Assembly (NCBI GenBank): GCA_024180945.1
Contig: JAKSGN010000035.1
Location: forward strand, 930,001 to 994,000
DNA from: Macrophomina tecta
Taxonomy: Eukaryota > Ascomycota > Dothideomycetes > Botryosphaeriales > Botryosphaeriaceae
Reading direction: 5' to 3'
Length of the DNA stretch: 64,000 bases
In this document: piece by piece, positions 20,450 through 32,243 of the stretch
How positions within the stretch are numbered: the stretch's first letter is position 1
Layout: the number at the start of each line of letters is the position of its first letter
Translations under genes and position numbers: made by a program
Notes under the pieces: generated by a model
Told to the model about the DNA's origin: nothing
Database searches by the model: none
The model's input: the letters and a program-made list of their open reading frames with translations, nothing else

Positions 20450-22244
20450 ATGGCGGCCATTATAGACACGTTAAACAAGCTTCTCTTCCAGGTTGCACCC
20501 TTGGGCGCCATTGCATACCTTCTCTCGGTAGCCATCTATCGTCTTTATTTCCATCCGCTCGCCGGTGTGCCCGGGCCGAAGATATGCGCCTTGACGGGGC
20601 TTTACGAATTCTGGTGGGATTGCCCCATGGTAGGGCAGTTCCATCGCAGAGTTCAGGAGATGCACGACAGATATGGCAAGCCAACCTGAGCCCAGCACAT
20701 TATGCAAGACGACTGAAACAGTGATGTCCCAGGCCCGATCGTCCGTATCAAGCCAAACGAGGTGCACATCCGGGATCCTGCTTATTTCGAGATTTTGTTC
20801 TCGAACAACCAGAAGATCGAGAAGGAACGCTGGTTCTACAACATTTTCCAAAGCAGGAACTCTGCTTTTAGCACCATACCGAACGAGCTGTATAGGCTGC
20901 GGCGCAGCGCCATAAGCAAGTCTTTCTCGGCCAATGCAATTGACCGTATGGAACCACTCCTGCATGAGAAAGTGAAGAAGCTCTTCTCTCGCCTGGATGG
21001 ATTACGCAATACAGGAGAAGCTGTAGATATTGGCGTCGCTTTTAGAGCACTCACCATGGACATTGCTTCGGCGTATGTCCTCCCGAGCTCGAGGGACTAT
21101 TTGGAGCAACCGGACCTGGGCCACGCCATGCAATTATCTCACAGGGCCGAAACTACATTGTGCAACTGGGTGCGCCACGCGTCATGGCTCGTTCCTCTTC
21201 TACGCCGGCTTCCAGGACCTCTCAGCCCTGTCGAGTTTAGAGAGGCGCTCGGAGGCAAAGAATTCCGCAACCACTGGAGTGTGAGTGCCGGCTAGCTTCA
21301 CGCAAACCACTCCTCCTACCACAATCTCCTCCATTAAGCTAACGGAACATAATAATGCACACCAGAGACTCGCCATCGAAGCCCAGAACGTCATGAGCAT
21401 GACCCGCGACCACAACGACCCTGGCATAAGCGTCCTCGAAGCCGTCCGCACCTCGCCTCTTCTCCCCGAGCACGAACGCTCCTTCACACGCATCCGCTCA
21501 GAGGCAGCCAGCATCCTCGGCGCTGGCATCGACGCCCCCTCGAGCGCCATGGCCGGCTGCGTCTACCACGTCTGCACCACGCCGTCAATCCTCGCCAAAC
21601 TGCGTGCCGAACTCAAAGTCCTGCACACGTACAACGAGAGCAACAGCAACAGCAGCAGCAGGAAAGACAGCATCCACGACGCCACCACCCCAACCACCTC
21701 CTCGCTCTCGTCTACCCTTACCCTCCCCGACCTCGTCCCCTATCGCATCCTCGAAAAGCTCCCGTACCTCCAGTCCTGCATCCGCGAATCCCTCCGCCTG
21801 CACCCCCCGGTCCTGTCGCGCCTGCCGCGCACCTCCCCGGCCGCGACGCTCACCTACACCTCGCCCACGACCCGCGCCACACACAGCTTCCCGCCGCGCA
21901 CCACCATCTCCATGTCGCTGCCCGACCTGCACCTCGACCCCTCCATCTTCCCCGACCCGCACGCTTTCCGGCCCGAGCGCTGGCTCGACGCCTCGCCCGC
22001 CGAGCGCGCGCGCATGGACAAGGCGTTCGTGCCGTTCAGCCGCGGGCTGCGCATGTGCGTCGGGCATGAGCTCGCGAAACGCGAGCTGTCGGTGACGCTG
22101 GGGAACTTGTTCCGCGTCTTCGAGATGGAGGTGGAGCCGGGGACGGGGCCGGAGGATTTGGCGAGCGCGCGGGCTTTCTTTGGGCCGTTGCCGGAGAGGG
22201 GGAGGGGCAGGGTTGGCGTCAGGGTGAAGGGGTTGTCTTTGTGA
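20450..22244 (+). CDS. Cytochrome P450, TRI4-like
   Basis: Exons 20450-20675, 20733-21280 and 21366-22244 give 550 residues. Intron 1 has a GC donor (ATG|GCAAGC ... CCCAG). The N-terminus has a membrane anchor (about 10-32) and a proline hinge (HPLAGVPGPK). Further marks are GPIVRIKPNEVHIRDP, an I-helix-like GAGIDAPSS (about 310-318), ESLR at 399-402, FRPERW at 459-464 and the heme loop FSRGLRMCVG with Cys489. The order and the NELYRLRRSAISKSFS segment resemble TRI4-type trichodiene oxygenases and their many relatives, ER-bound monooxygenases of terpenoid and polyketide pathways. Residues near 348-371 are an Asn/Ser/Thr-rich insert before the ExxR helix, unusual for the family. The third exon is strongly C-rich in codon use. 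Confidence 0.92.
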
Positions 22245-23303
22245 AGAGGGGTGGGTTGGAGGTGGTCGAAGCAGGGTTAGGGCGAGTTGTTGGGGCCTGG
22301 AGCTCGGCCATAATCGGCGCCGCTTGTGCGGACCCGATGATGCGGCTATCTCCCAGAGGGTGTAGAGGCTCGCTGTCTCTTGAGGCGGGTGGTTTGGTCA
22401 AGGAAGGTCCATGTCAGTTCTTAGAATTGAGCTAAATCTCCCTCCTGTTTTTCATCGGGCGTTCGAATCAGAGTTTATACGGTGTCACCTCTCGGTTCAA
22501 GGCATGGGCGAAGGCCACCCGTGGACATCTGTCGGCGGCCCATGATGGCGCTCACCATCAAGCCTGAGAATGTGGTCCATTTTAAGACATTTCTCAGGAT
22601 GTGTTGGAGGTCAGTCTCAGGAACAGCGATACCCCGATACCACCGAGAAGAGAGAGAGAGAGAGAGAGAGAGATTGTCATCATCTGGTGAGGCCAGCGTT
22701 AACGCGGATTGTACCACCAAAAAGCGGCCAGGAAGTAGCCGGTGCAAACGACTAGTATCATGAGCGCGTGTAGCCTTCAGTAACATTTATCGGTTTCCGC
22801 CTATCGCTAGTATAGACGCAGCCGCCCATTTACTTACACGCCGTCTCTTCACGTCCAAGAAGTATATGACGACCCGGCTCTTCGGTTGCGGCTGTGCCGC
22901 TGCGTGTGAAGGGAGTCTATGCCCCCGGACTTACTTGGGCGCAATAAACAAGCGAAAGGTTTGGAGGAGTTCTGCGCCGCATACCCTCGAGATATTGAAC
23001 TAATAGTCTGGTTAAAAGACGATGCGAGCACGAACGGCGGTCGTCCACCTCCCGTAACCGCGCGCGTGTCCGAAATAAACTTTAGCTTCAGTGCCGATAC
23101 GGCAGTAAAAGCGAGTGACGGGTCACGCAGCTAGTCAATCAAGGTAGAGAGCCACATGCCGGCGCGAGCCACTGGTATCTGTGGGCCAGATGAGGTTCAT
23201 GGAAACGTCTTCATATTCCCTCTATTTCCTAATTTTCATTTCCATGCTAAAATTGCGCACAAAAGGGTATTTTCTTCTTCTACTTCAGCACGTATACGTC
23301 AAC
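22245..23303. other. Intergenic (about 1.1 kb) with (AG)n microsatellite
   Basis: An (AG)12-13 repeat runs at about 22648-22673. The rest shows no recognisable gene. The flanking genes converge here (P450 plus, Old Yellow Enzyme minus). Confidence 0.6.
22648..22673. repeat. (AG)n microsatellite
   Basis: Uninterrupted AG dinucleotide run of about 26 bases. Confidence 0.9.
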
Positions 23304-24787
23304 TTAAGCGTTGACGATCTCCGGAGCAGGAGCACCATAGGGCAAAATCTTGCCGCTGTTGATGTCTACCCAGCCATAGTGGGCCAACTCGGTGTTGGTG
23401 GCCATCTTCTGGCCCCAGGCGCCGAGGTCCTGGAGGAAGCTCTGGAGGTTCTCCTCCTGGCTGAGGTCGATGGGCTCGTGGTCCTTGCCAATCTGGAGCA
23501 TGTGCGAACCTGTTGCGAGGACAATTAGTACATAGTTGTAGCCGTTGAGTTAATTTGGGGGAGCTTACCAGCAGCGATGGTGTTGAAGAGGTAGTCGGTG
23601 GGATCACCCTTCTGCATAATGGCGCCCTTGACCCTGCCGGCGAGGATCTCCCTGCAGAGACGGGGCTCCTGGCACAGCGGCCTGCCGAGGGCGACGGCGT
23701 CAACGACGTTGAGGCACTGGACCATGGCGCCGACAGTGCGCAGGCCGCCAACGAGGTATGACTTGGTCTTGGTGAGGTTGGGCGCCATCATTTCGGCGAA
23801 CTCGAGGAAGTAGGCCTCGCGGCGCTTGGTTGAGTCGCGCTTGTTGTGCAGGAAGCCGAGGTCCTCGTACGAGCCGCCCGAGATTTCGACGAAGTCGAAG
23901 GTCGCATCCTCGAGTATCTTGCACAGCTTCTTGGCCTCTTCGGCCTGGAAGTCTTTATCCTGGAACTCGGTCGAGTTGAGCTTGATACCCATGACGAAGC
24001 TGGGTCCTGTCCTGGCGCGCACCGCCTTGGCAATTTCAGTGATGATGCGGGCGCGGTTCTCGATGGAGCCGCCGTAGTTGTCGGTGCGCTTGTTGGTGTC
24101 AGGGGAGAGGAATTGGGCAAGCAGGTAACCGTGGGCGGCGTGCACTTGGATGCCGTCACCGCCAGCCTTCTCCATGTACTCGGCGGTGTGAGCGAAGCCC
24201 TCAACGATGCCGTTGATGTCTTCTTGGGTGGCAGGGCGGGGCTTGGCAAAGGACATGCCCATGACCTCCTTCTCGAGCCTTACATCAGAGGCAGAGATAG
24301 GGTTGGGCTGGATGGCATCCCTATGAAAAAAGAGTTAGTAAATGGTATTCGAGCTGCTGAGAGAATGGCACAAGACAACATACCAAACTTGCCTGCCAGC
24401 GTGGCTGACTTGGGTAAGGAAGATAGAACCGTGCTTGTTGCACTCAGTGGCCATCTGCTTGAAAGCTTCGAAGCGCTCACCCTCGAAGGGAGCATCCTTG
24501 GGAATGATGGGGTTGCCCATGGCCTCGAGGTGCTCCGGCTCGAAGAAGGTGTTGCCAGTAACGACGACACCAATGTCACCCTCGCCCCATCTCCGGTAGA
24601 GGTTGATGAGCTCCTTGGAGGGAATACCACGCTTCTCGATGTTCTTGAAGTCCCACGAAGACATGCGCTCAGTGAGAGGAGCCTTCAGAAAGCGGTTTTT
24701 GGCAACGCGGCCGGAGAACTCAAACTTGAGAGGCTGACCCAGGGGGGCCGGGTCAACATTCTCAGACTCGAAACGGGGAGAAGGCAT
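23304..24787 (-). CDS. Old Yellow Enzyme family NADH:flavin oxidoreductase
   Basis: Exons 24787-24384, 24320-23569 and 23509-23304 (introns 63 and 59 bp) give 453 residues. This is the FMN-binding TIM-barrel ene-reductase fold: APLTERMSSWD near the N-terminus, SHAGRQ at about 128-133, the substrate-binding pair H195 and H198 in QVHAAHGYLLAQFLSP, then RTDNYGGSIENRARI and a late GGLRTVGAMVQCLN phosphate-binding segment. These enzymes reduce activated C=C bonds with NAD(P)H; several act in fungal metabolite clusters, others in detoxification. It is divergent from the FAD monooxygenase gene about 2 kb away and convergent with the P450, inside the cluster-like group. Confidence 0.92.
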
Positions 24788-26865
24788 GTTGGCGAATTGG
24801 TTCTGTGTGCTTTAGTTGGGGTGCAAAGCTGAAGATCAAAGGCTCGACGCCAGGAATGCTGGCGAGGTCATCTATAAAGCCTCAGGGCTGGTGGCTAGCC
24901 CCTCGGTGGGGTGATTAATCTGAGGCGCCATGCATTATCAATCCTGCCGGCCCTTTCTCTATCGAAAGACTGAAGCAGCTACACGGGTGAATCCCCGATT
25001 GCAGTTAGAAAGCGTGAATCTGAACGTTGCAGATTTCCACTTTTGTGGAGATCTTCAGCATGGGGCCAATCACCTTTACTCCGAGCGTGGACCGGTGCAT
25101 TCGCGTGCGTCGGCCCGCACGTGGCGCAGGGGTCCACTTAACGGCCGAGTTTCGCGTGGGAAAAGGAGATCTTGCGGCCTCTGGAACTGTCCCTGTTCGC
25201 CTCCAGGGGCAACAATAGCCCCGCCGTCCATAATCCTTTCCGTCGCGATTCGGGATCTTCAATTGCCAATATTGACCCTCCTGGAAGTGTTCTGGAGCTG
25301 AAGAAGCGCACATTGGCTCGGATGCACCCCGGGGTTACGGCAAATGGCGCGCGTTTTGCCGCACGTCCATGATGGACCCTGTTTTGGATCGTACGAGTTC
25401 AGGTGAGCGACGGCAATCGGACATGGCTTCTGAAATGTTCGAAATACTGCCGCCCTCGCGGCTCTACGTGTGATCCAGATGGCCCGGCTTTTACCTTATT
25501 CCTCTGTGGTAATGATTGGTCAAGCGAGGGTGCCCTGGCGGAGACGGAGACACTCCCGTGTTCAAACATCTCGGCATGTCGATATTGTAAGAGGGTGTCC
25601 CTCGATCAGTAATCCATGTTGATGATTCTATTTATCCGATCACATTTACAACGACGTGGGAGTGAGCGCATACTGATCCATAGCATACTCTGCCGTGCCT
25701 ATCTTCAAGGAGGCGGGACCGCAAAGGACCGATTGGCCGAGCATTGTATGTTGGAAAAGTCGCTGCACCCGAAGGCAAAAAGCACTCTCTCATTGCCTTC
25801 TAAATATGTGTATGCTCGGGGATTCCGTCATACTCCGTAGCAACGGCGTCCAGTAGAAGGGGCCGTATAGCCGTTTCAGTTTCCCAAATTGAGAACCGGT
25901 GCGGTGGCTGAAGGCGTCTTTTAGGGTCAAAGATCCGCAGCACAAGTCCACATGGGGCAGTTCTGAGACCGGAACCGTGCTCGAAGGAGGGACTTGAACA
26001 CAAGCAATTGACAAGAGCTGCTCCAAGCTCAACTTAACTACACACGCCGATTTCGCCTCATTGCTGCCACGCGTTCGTTCCTTCGGATGTGGAAACGTGG
26101 TCGATCTGGCCAGCGGGATCACTCCTTCCGGGACAATCCAGCCTCCTTCCATCCGTAACCTCGCCTCTCTCCCCAGAAGTTCATCTCTGGAATGTATTCT
26201 ATTCACCTATCCTTTGGATGATATAGGACCAAAACAAGGTTCTGCGGCCCGATGGTAATGAGAAATCAATTCATTTTAGCAACCGTCACCGGCCTGGAGC
26301 TCAATGCGGCAGAACAAAAATGTGATTGCTTGGTGTCACTCGTGTCCTTGTATTTCCCGCATGGACTGGAAGAGATTGAATCAGTCGACGCAGTTCGGCC
26401 AAGAGCAGTTGATCGGAGCAAGGCTGATGAAATCCAGGGAAGGAGCAGAGGACTGGCCAACTGGAGGTTGATTTTTCAACATGTAGAGCCAAAGGTGGCG
26501 AAACAGCCAGCCGAAAATTGTCAGGTGGAGTGTTGAGTGACTATGGAAAATAAGCTCCCGGACGCAGACGGCAATTGGCGGCAGGAGAGGTGTAAAAGTC
26601 ATTAAAGGCGGAAAGCTCACATGCAAGTCGCAATCGAATATCACCTCACATCACCTACGACCACCACTTTTGCGATAACAGATGTTACGTCGCTCTTGAC
26701 TGGGCAACTCCACTGTTGGTGTTCCTCGCACGCCATTCACGTGACAGGTGACGGCAACTGCTTTGTCAACATCACGCGGAAATTTCGCGCGTGTACCGCT
26801 ATTCTTAAATGAATGGGCGGATCCGAATGTTTCTCTCTAGTCCTCGCGACAGTGCGACAAACAAA
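24788..26865. other. Intergenic (2.1 kb) between divergent OYE and FAD monooxygenase genes
   Basis: No convincing coding frame on either strand; short frames near 25600-26250 lack recognisable features. It probably contains both promoters and 1 kb or more of unassigned DNA. Confidence 0.5.
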
Positions 26866-28332
26866 ATGACCGTTGACGTTTCCATTCGGCACTTGAAAGT
26901 TGCCATTGTCGGAGGCGGGCCTGGTGGCCTGGCAACGGCAATTGCCCTCTCGAAGGCCCCGAATGTTGAAGTGACTATATACGAACAGGCTAGTGTACTG
27001 CGTGAAGTGGGTGCTGGGATAAGCATTGGGCCCAATTCTTGGAACGTCTTGGAACTGTTGGGTGTTGCCGATACGCTGACCAGCGGCCATCGAACATGGA
27101 CAGTACCAAACATGTGAGCGCATATAGACCGTGATTGCTGATCTGCTGAAAATTAAATCTTAGCTGCAGGAATGGACGCTCTGGACAGGAGCTTCACCGT
27201 CGTGAGAAACCACAGACGGACACAAAGCGCCCACCGATTCGGACGCAGCGCACGAAGCTACAATCGGCACTTCTAGCGCATGTGAACCCAGATACCATCC
27301 AGCTCTCGAAGAAGTTGACGAACATCGTGGACAAAGGCGAAGAGGGAGTTGAACTGAACTTTAAAGACGGGACGTCCACCACAGTCGATTTAGTAGTCGG
27401 TGCTGATGGAATTCGTTCTGCAAGTATACCGCGGTGACTGCTCGAGACCAACGCTGACTGTTTCAAAGGTTGTCCGGGATACTGCCTGGCCAGATTACGA
27501 AATCAAATTCACTGGGACGACAATTTGGCGGACGCTGCTTCCGTGGGACGCAGTCAAAGACTTGGACCCGCGTTTCGAGATCAGCGGCTGGTGGTACGTA
27601 AGGTCATTGTCATCCCGGAGAACAGAAGAACTGACTCTATCTTTCACCTCAAGGCACACGCCAACCACCCATGTGTATTTCTCTCCTGTTGGAGAGGGCC
27701 TCTGGGAGATTGCTGCCAGAGCATGGCATGATCCAGCTGTCCACAGCGCAAGCAAAGTGAGCTGGGGCGTTCCCGTTGAGAATTCTCATGTGGAATCTCA
27801 CTTCACCGTAAGGTCAGACCAAAGTTCTAATGGGATTTGATTGACGCAATCTCAGGAATACCTCCCGGAGATCAGGGAAGCGTTAGCGAGAGTGCCACCT
27901 GGCGGGTGGCGGGAATTCGCCGCTTTTGCCGGCCCAGAGCTGGAGAGTTTGACGGCATGGGACAACAAGATTGTCCTCGTAGGTGATTCATCTCATGCGT
28001 TATCTGGAGCGTTCGGGTCTGGAGCAGGATTCGCAATGGAGGATGGTTGGATTCTTGCGCAGTCTCTGGCTTACGCCAAGAATGAGCTCAGGAGGGCGTT
28101 GCCACTGTTCGAGGCTATAAGGCTGCCATATTATTCGCGCATGTACGCACACCTTGCATCAGACGCAGCGCGGCGTGCAGCAAAGCTTCGCGAAATCGGG
28201 AATCCCTCGTTTGATGAGCAGGTTGCTAACAAGACAATCGTGGATGGTGGAGGAGACATGTCCTGGATTTACCAGAACAACATCGGAACTGTCTGGAATC
28301 AGTCAGTGGAGGCCCTGAACGGAGCCCCTTGA
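26866..28332 (+). CDS. FAD-dependent monooxygenase, salicylate-hydroxylase-like
   Basis: Five exons (26866-27113, 27170-27419, 27469-27593, 27654-27807, 27856-28332) give 417 residues; an in-frame ATG at 26809 would add 19. Intron 2 uses a GC donor (TCT|GCAAGT ... AAAG). Features: the ADP-binding loop VAIVGGGPGGLATAIAL (residues 11-27), GAGISIGPNS, the inner GADGIRS motif, WWHTPTTHVYFSPVGEGLWE in the substrate domain, and the FAD ribityl motif VLVGDSSHALSGAFGSGAGF. The family hydroxylates aromatic rings (salicylate, 6-hydroxynicotinate types) or epoxidises polyketide and terpenoid intermediates, with NAD(P)H and O2. It is the rightmost member of the cluster-like set. The N-terminus carries no secretion signal. 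Confidence 0.9.
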
Positions 28333-30300
28333 TTGCTTTGACGAGAGAGCTTAGAGTGCTCAATGCACTAGGAGACCTGCGTAGGGGGGGAGTCTGGAGA
28401 AAAGCTCTGACAGGGATGATGACGACCACATGGTCAGAAATAGCGGCGTCCTCAGTTCTGCTTGGAAACAGGAACCAACAGATTCGGCTGCTCTGTAGAG
28501 TTTTTCGGGTTGCGTGTGGTGAGGACTGGATGGACTTTATGTATTCTTAGCGAACTGCGTAGATCCTCACGGTATTCCTCAAAGAGTCTCAAGGCTTGTC
28601 TCGTCTCGTCTTGTCTCAACGTGGAGGTAAGCCTGGCTGGTCATAGGTCGACCGATGAGGCAATGCAACTTTGCATGTAGTTGCAGCTGTTGTCTCTGTT
28701 TGGGCCAAGGCACCGACAGGGGAATAGACAAAGCCAAGTCCACAAGCAACGGAGGCAGCTCTCGCTTGACTCTTGGCTTGTTAGCACGCGACAGTCCCTG
28801 GCGAGGGGATAGGAGATGAATGCCGCGGGTCGACTCCCCAGGAAGTCGGAGGACCGAATGCGGGGAAAATGGCAAGATGCGTATCGTTCGGTGTCACCGG
28901 AGGATGGGATGGTACTGAATTGAAGCCATCTTTCCTTGCTGCTGCGGGAGCTGGGGGTGATTCTGGAGGACAACAGGAGCTGAAGGATCGCCAGTTGAGT
29001 AGCGGTGTCGTGGCCCGAGCAGCCGCTGGCACGCACTGATATCTCTCTCAGCAGAGATGCGAAATTCCCATCGACAAAAGAATTTTGGAAGATGAGGGCA
29101 CATGAGGAAGCTGCGAGCAAAGAAATTGGTGAGATGCACATGGCCTGTCGCTTTCTGAGACGCAGGTTTAGCCGAGATGGCTGAGTGACGAGATGAAGCC
29201 AATCCACAGCGAGCATACTCGGTGCGAAGTCCAGGCGAAGTATGGCAACGCCACGCCAAACTAGCAGGCGAAATGGAAATTGAAGCCACGAAGACGTGGA
29301 TTGAGAGCGCGGGCTGGCGGGATGCTTGTGCATGCTCTGGGCCCGATAGCCATCACGCCTTGCGCGAGCACGCCGTGCTCCGGCAGCAAAGTCGCCAATG
29401 GCAGTGGCGGATGCAGGCCGGGATGGCGCGGAGCTAGACCGCCCGAGGAAGAGAACCAGACCCATCGACTACCCCGTAGTGCGCGGGTCGTCCGGACATG
29501 CTCGTATCTACTGATACGCAGCAGCCGAGTCGATTGGCTGCGGAGCTGTTTGTCTCGCGGTCACGTCGGGAGGACGAGCAGGGCGCAAAAATAAAGCCGC
29601 AGCATCGACGCCAAGAGGCAGAGAAAGGGAAAAAATCTCGTACTGAAGGAGCGATTCGTGGCTCGTATTAAGGGCGGCTTGTGGAGCGTTGCCGGCGCAT
29701 GTTCGAGAAAGTCTTGGTGGCCGGCAAGCGACAAGGCGGTTTCAGGTGGCCAGGCGCACGGCGGCGGAAAGCCGGGCAGGCGGGCGCGAGGAGAGCTTGA
29801 CGGAGAGAGCTTGATAGGGGAGAGCCAGCGTGGCTGCCGGCGGTGGAGAGGAGAAGGAGGCGGGCTGGACGAATAGGCGCCGTGCTGTCGCGGGTCCAAA
29901 GCAGGCGGCAGTGGCAGGGCCAAGAGGACGCGCTCGGGAGGCTGCCAGGCTGCCTGTGCCACCGCCGCCGCGGCCGATCAGCAAACCTGCGCCCTCAGCC
30001 CCGTCCCACTCTGTCCAGGAATATCTCGCAGCCGCCCGCCGCGGGCGCTCTGCTTTCTTCTCGTCACTCGTTTCTCGTCTCCGGCCCTGTTGTTCTTGCG
30101 GCCAAACTCCTCCCAAACTCTCGCGTGCCGCTTTGCTGCAGCCCCCGCTCCCGTTCGCAGCCTGCACAGCCGCCGCGAGCTGACGTTGATGCTCGACTGA
30201 TCGCTCCGGCCGGAAGCTACTACTTCCCGCCCATTCCGCCTCCAGCCTCGAGCTTCCCAACCACCGCGCGGGCCGTCGCATTGATTCTCGAACTCCAGCG
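28333..30300. other. Intergenic (2.0 kb), boundary between cluster-like block and core genes
   Basis: The left half shows nothing I recognise. The right half (about 29600-30300) is GC-rich with pyrimidine-rich stretches and probably is the promoter and leader of the next gene. No gene called. Confidence 0.5.
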
Positions 30301-31727
30301 ATGTGGATTTCTACTCCTCCTCACCGTCCTTTCCCTCTTCTGCCGCGGCAAGATCCTCCTCCGAGCGACCAGGACAAGAGCAAGGATGACGACAAAAAGG
30401 GTCCAGACTGGCGCGTCTTCACCGTGGTACGTCTCCCTTGCAGTTCCCCGCGTTCCGCTCGCCGAGCGCCTTCTCACAGCGCCAGCAGGTTGCCATCATG
30501 GTCGTGCTCTTCCTTATCGTCATCGTCGGCATCTACGCCAAACTGCGCACCCTCCGAGCCAAATCACCCCGTCCGCCGAAGCTGCTGCCCGGCAACTTTC
30601 TGAAGCGCAAGTGGCAGCAATGGAACCCCCGCGGCGGAAAAGGCAAATACTCTGCCCAACTTCAGGATAACGATGGTCCCACCCGGCGTCACCGGGCCAA
30701 TTCGTCGCTCGCCCGCGAAATGGAGGGCATGGACACGGCCACACCTGCCGCGAATGCTAACTCTGCTACCGCGGCCGTGAATAGAAATACTTCCATCCGG
30801 AGTGTCATGACCCTCCCTGCCTACTCGCCTGCAGCGCGAGAAAATGAGAGGATACTGGCTCGGGAAGGAGAACGCGCTGGAGTTGACGTTGTCATCGAGT
30901 TCCCCGAAACGCTGGAGGAAGAGGAGGAGCAGCGAGACCATGAGATGGAATCCTTGTACCAGATTCGTGTCGCCAGGCGTGCAGAGCAGGCCGAGCGGGA
31001 AGAGCGGAGGCGGCGGAGAAGAGAGGCCAGGGAAAGAGGTGATCTTGAAACGCTTGCGCAATTGCGCAGAGAGAGCCGCCAGCGCCAGGAAACCGGAGGA
31101 TCTCTTTCTGCTGCCCTCATTGCTGAGCATCAAGCCGCACAAGCGCAACGCGAGCGCCGTGTTTCTGCCGTTCAGTATGCCGACATTGGTGTTGCGCGCC
31201 ATGATGGTACTCGTATCAGAGCGAACTCGGCTGAGTCAGATAACCGCCCTCTGCTGGATTCTGCAGCATCCTTTGGTGGCAGCCAGCCTAGCGGCGCTGC
31301 AACAAGTCGCGTGATGCACCACCGCGATTATTCGGCAACTTCGGTCTTATCAAACTCCACCAGGGCTTCTGACGATTTCGGCAATGGCCCCAGAAACAAC
31401 AGCACGGTCAGCTTTGAGACTGTTCCACTAGGGAACAACCAATCTGCCTCTGGCTCAAGGTTAACTCTGGCGCCAACCAACGGAAGTGACCTCGGTGAAG
31501 GGAGAATTCCAGAGCCAGAGCCCCCGAATTATGATGAGCTCGGATGGGAAGAGGCACCGCCATACACCAGCCCTGTTGAAGCCAGCACACCCCAGCTACC
31601 AAACATACAACGGCTTCCAAGTATACACATTACCGCGAGCGTTACACCTGTCGAAGAAACACCTTCCCACAGGCTAGGTGAAGAGAATAATAACAGCCAT
31701 CAGGGCGAGACGGGGATCTCAGCATAG
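30301..31727 (+). CDS. Single-pass membrane protein with a PPxY motif, conserved fungal type
   Basis: Exons 30301-30426 and 30489-31727 (62-bp intron) give 454 residues. A short polar N-terminus is followed by one transmembrane helix (VAIMVVLFLIVIVGIYA, about 43-59), so the long C-terminal part is probably cytosolic. It contains a highly charged Glu/Arg coiled-coil-like stretch (about 140-220), Ser/Asn-rich linkers, and near the C-terminus EPPNYDELGWEEAPPYTSP. PPNY is a PPxY motif, and LPAY occurs earlier. PPxY binds the WW domains of Rsp5/Nedd4-type ubiquitin ligases, and small membrane adaptors with this layout (Bsd2- or Ear1-type) recruit the ligase. That role is inferred from motif and topology; I do not recognise an orthologue by name. 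The short first exon ends just before the helix. Confidence 0.75.
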
Positions 31728-32243
31728 GCATGGAAAACATTCGGCGTGGGGAGAGAGTTCTTAGCAACTAATTGGCGTAAAATTTGGCATACATTGGGCT
31801 ACGATCATGGGTTCTATGATCCTCATTCGAGAGCGATTCTAGCGTTGTAAATGATACCAGGGTTGGGACATTCCCTTGTTTTTGGAAACTACATAGCATC
31901 ATCGGCGATTGGATGGCTGTACAGATGGGTAAAGAAATAACACCATCATGGGCAGTGAGCTGGCATAGCTCGATAGGCCCGGGAATTTGTCGCGGATTGT
32001 TACTTGGCCCATGTGACAGTTGAATAAAGCTTGAGCAAGGTGGCATTCTTTGAATTCGTCAACCTAAATCCAGCTTCATGCATGGTAAAAGCTGATAAGA
32101 GTCCCGCCAGCAAACGACGCGCCAAGACTCGTCACTCAGCACGCCGGCGCTTCTCAAGCTCACGGCCCGCCCCACCACCCCGCCTTCGAAACGCGACACA
32201 GCCTCCGACACCCAAACAGCCCCTCAGGTTCGCGTGCGCGAAG
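31728..32243. other. Intergenic (516 bp)
   Basis: 3' flank of the PY-motif gene and promoter/leader of the N-myristoyltransferase gene. An in-frame open stretch runs upstream of the chosen NMT start to about 32031, so a longer N-terminus is formally possible. Confidence 0.6.
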
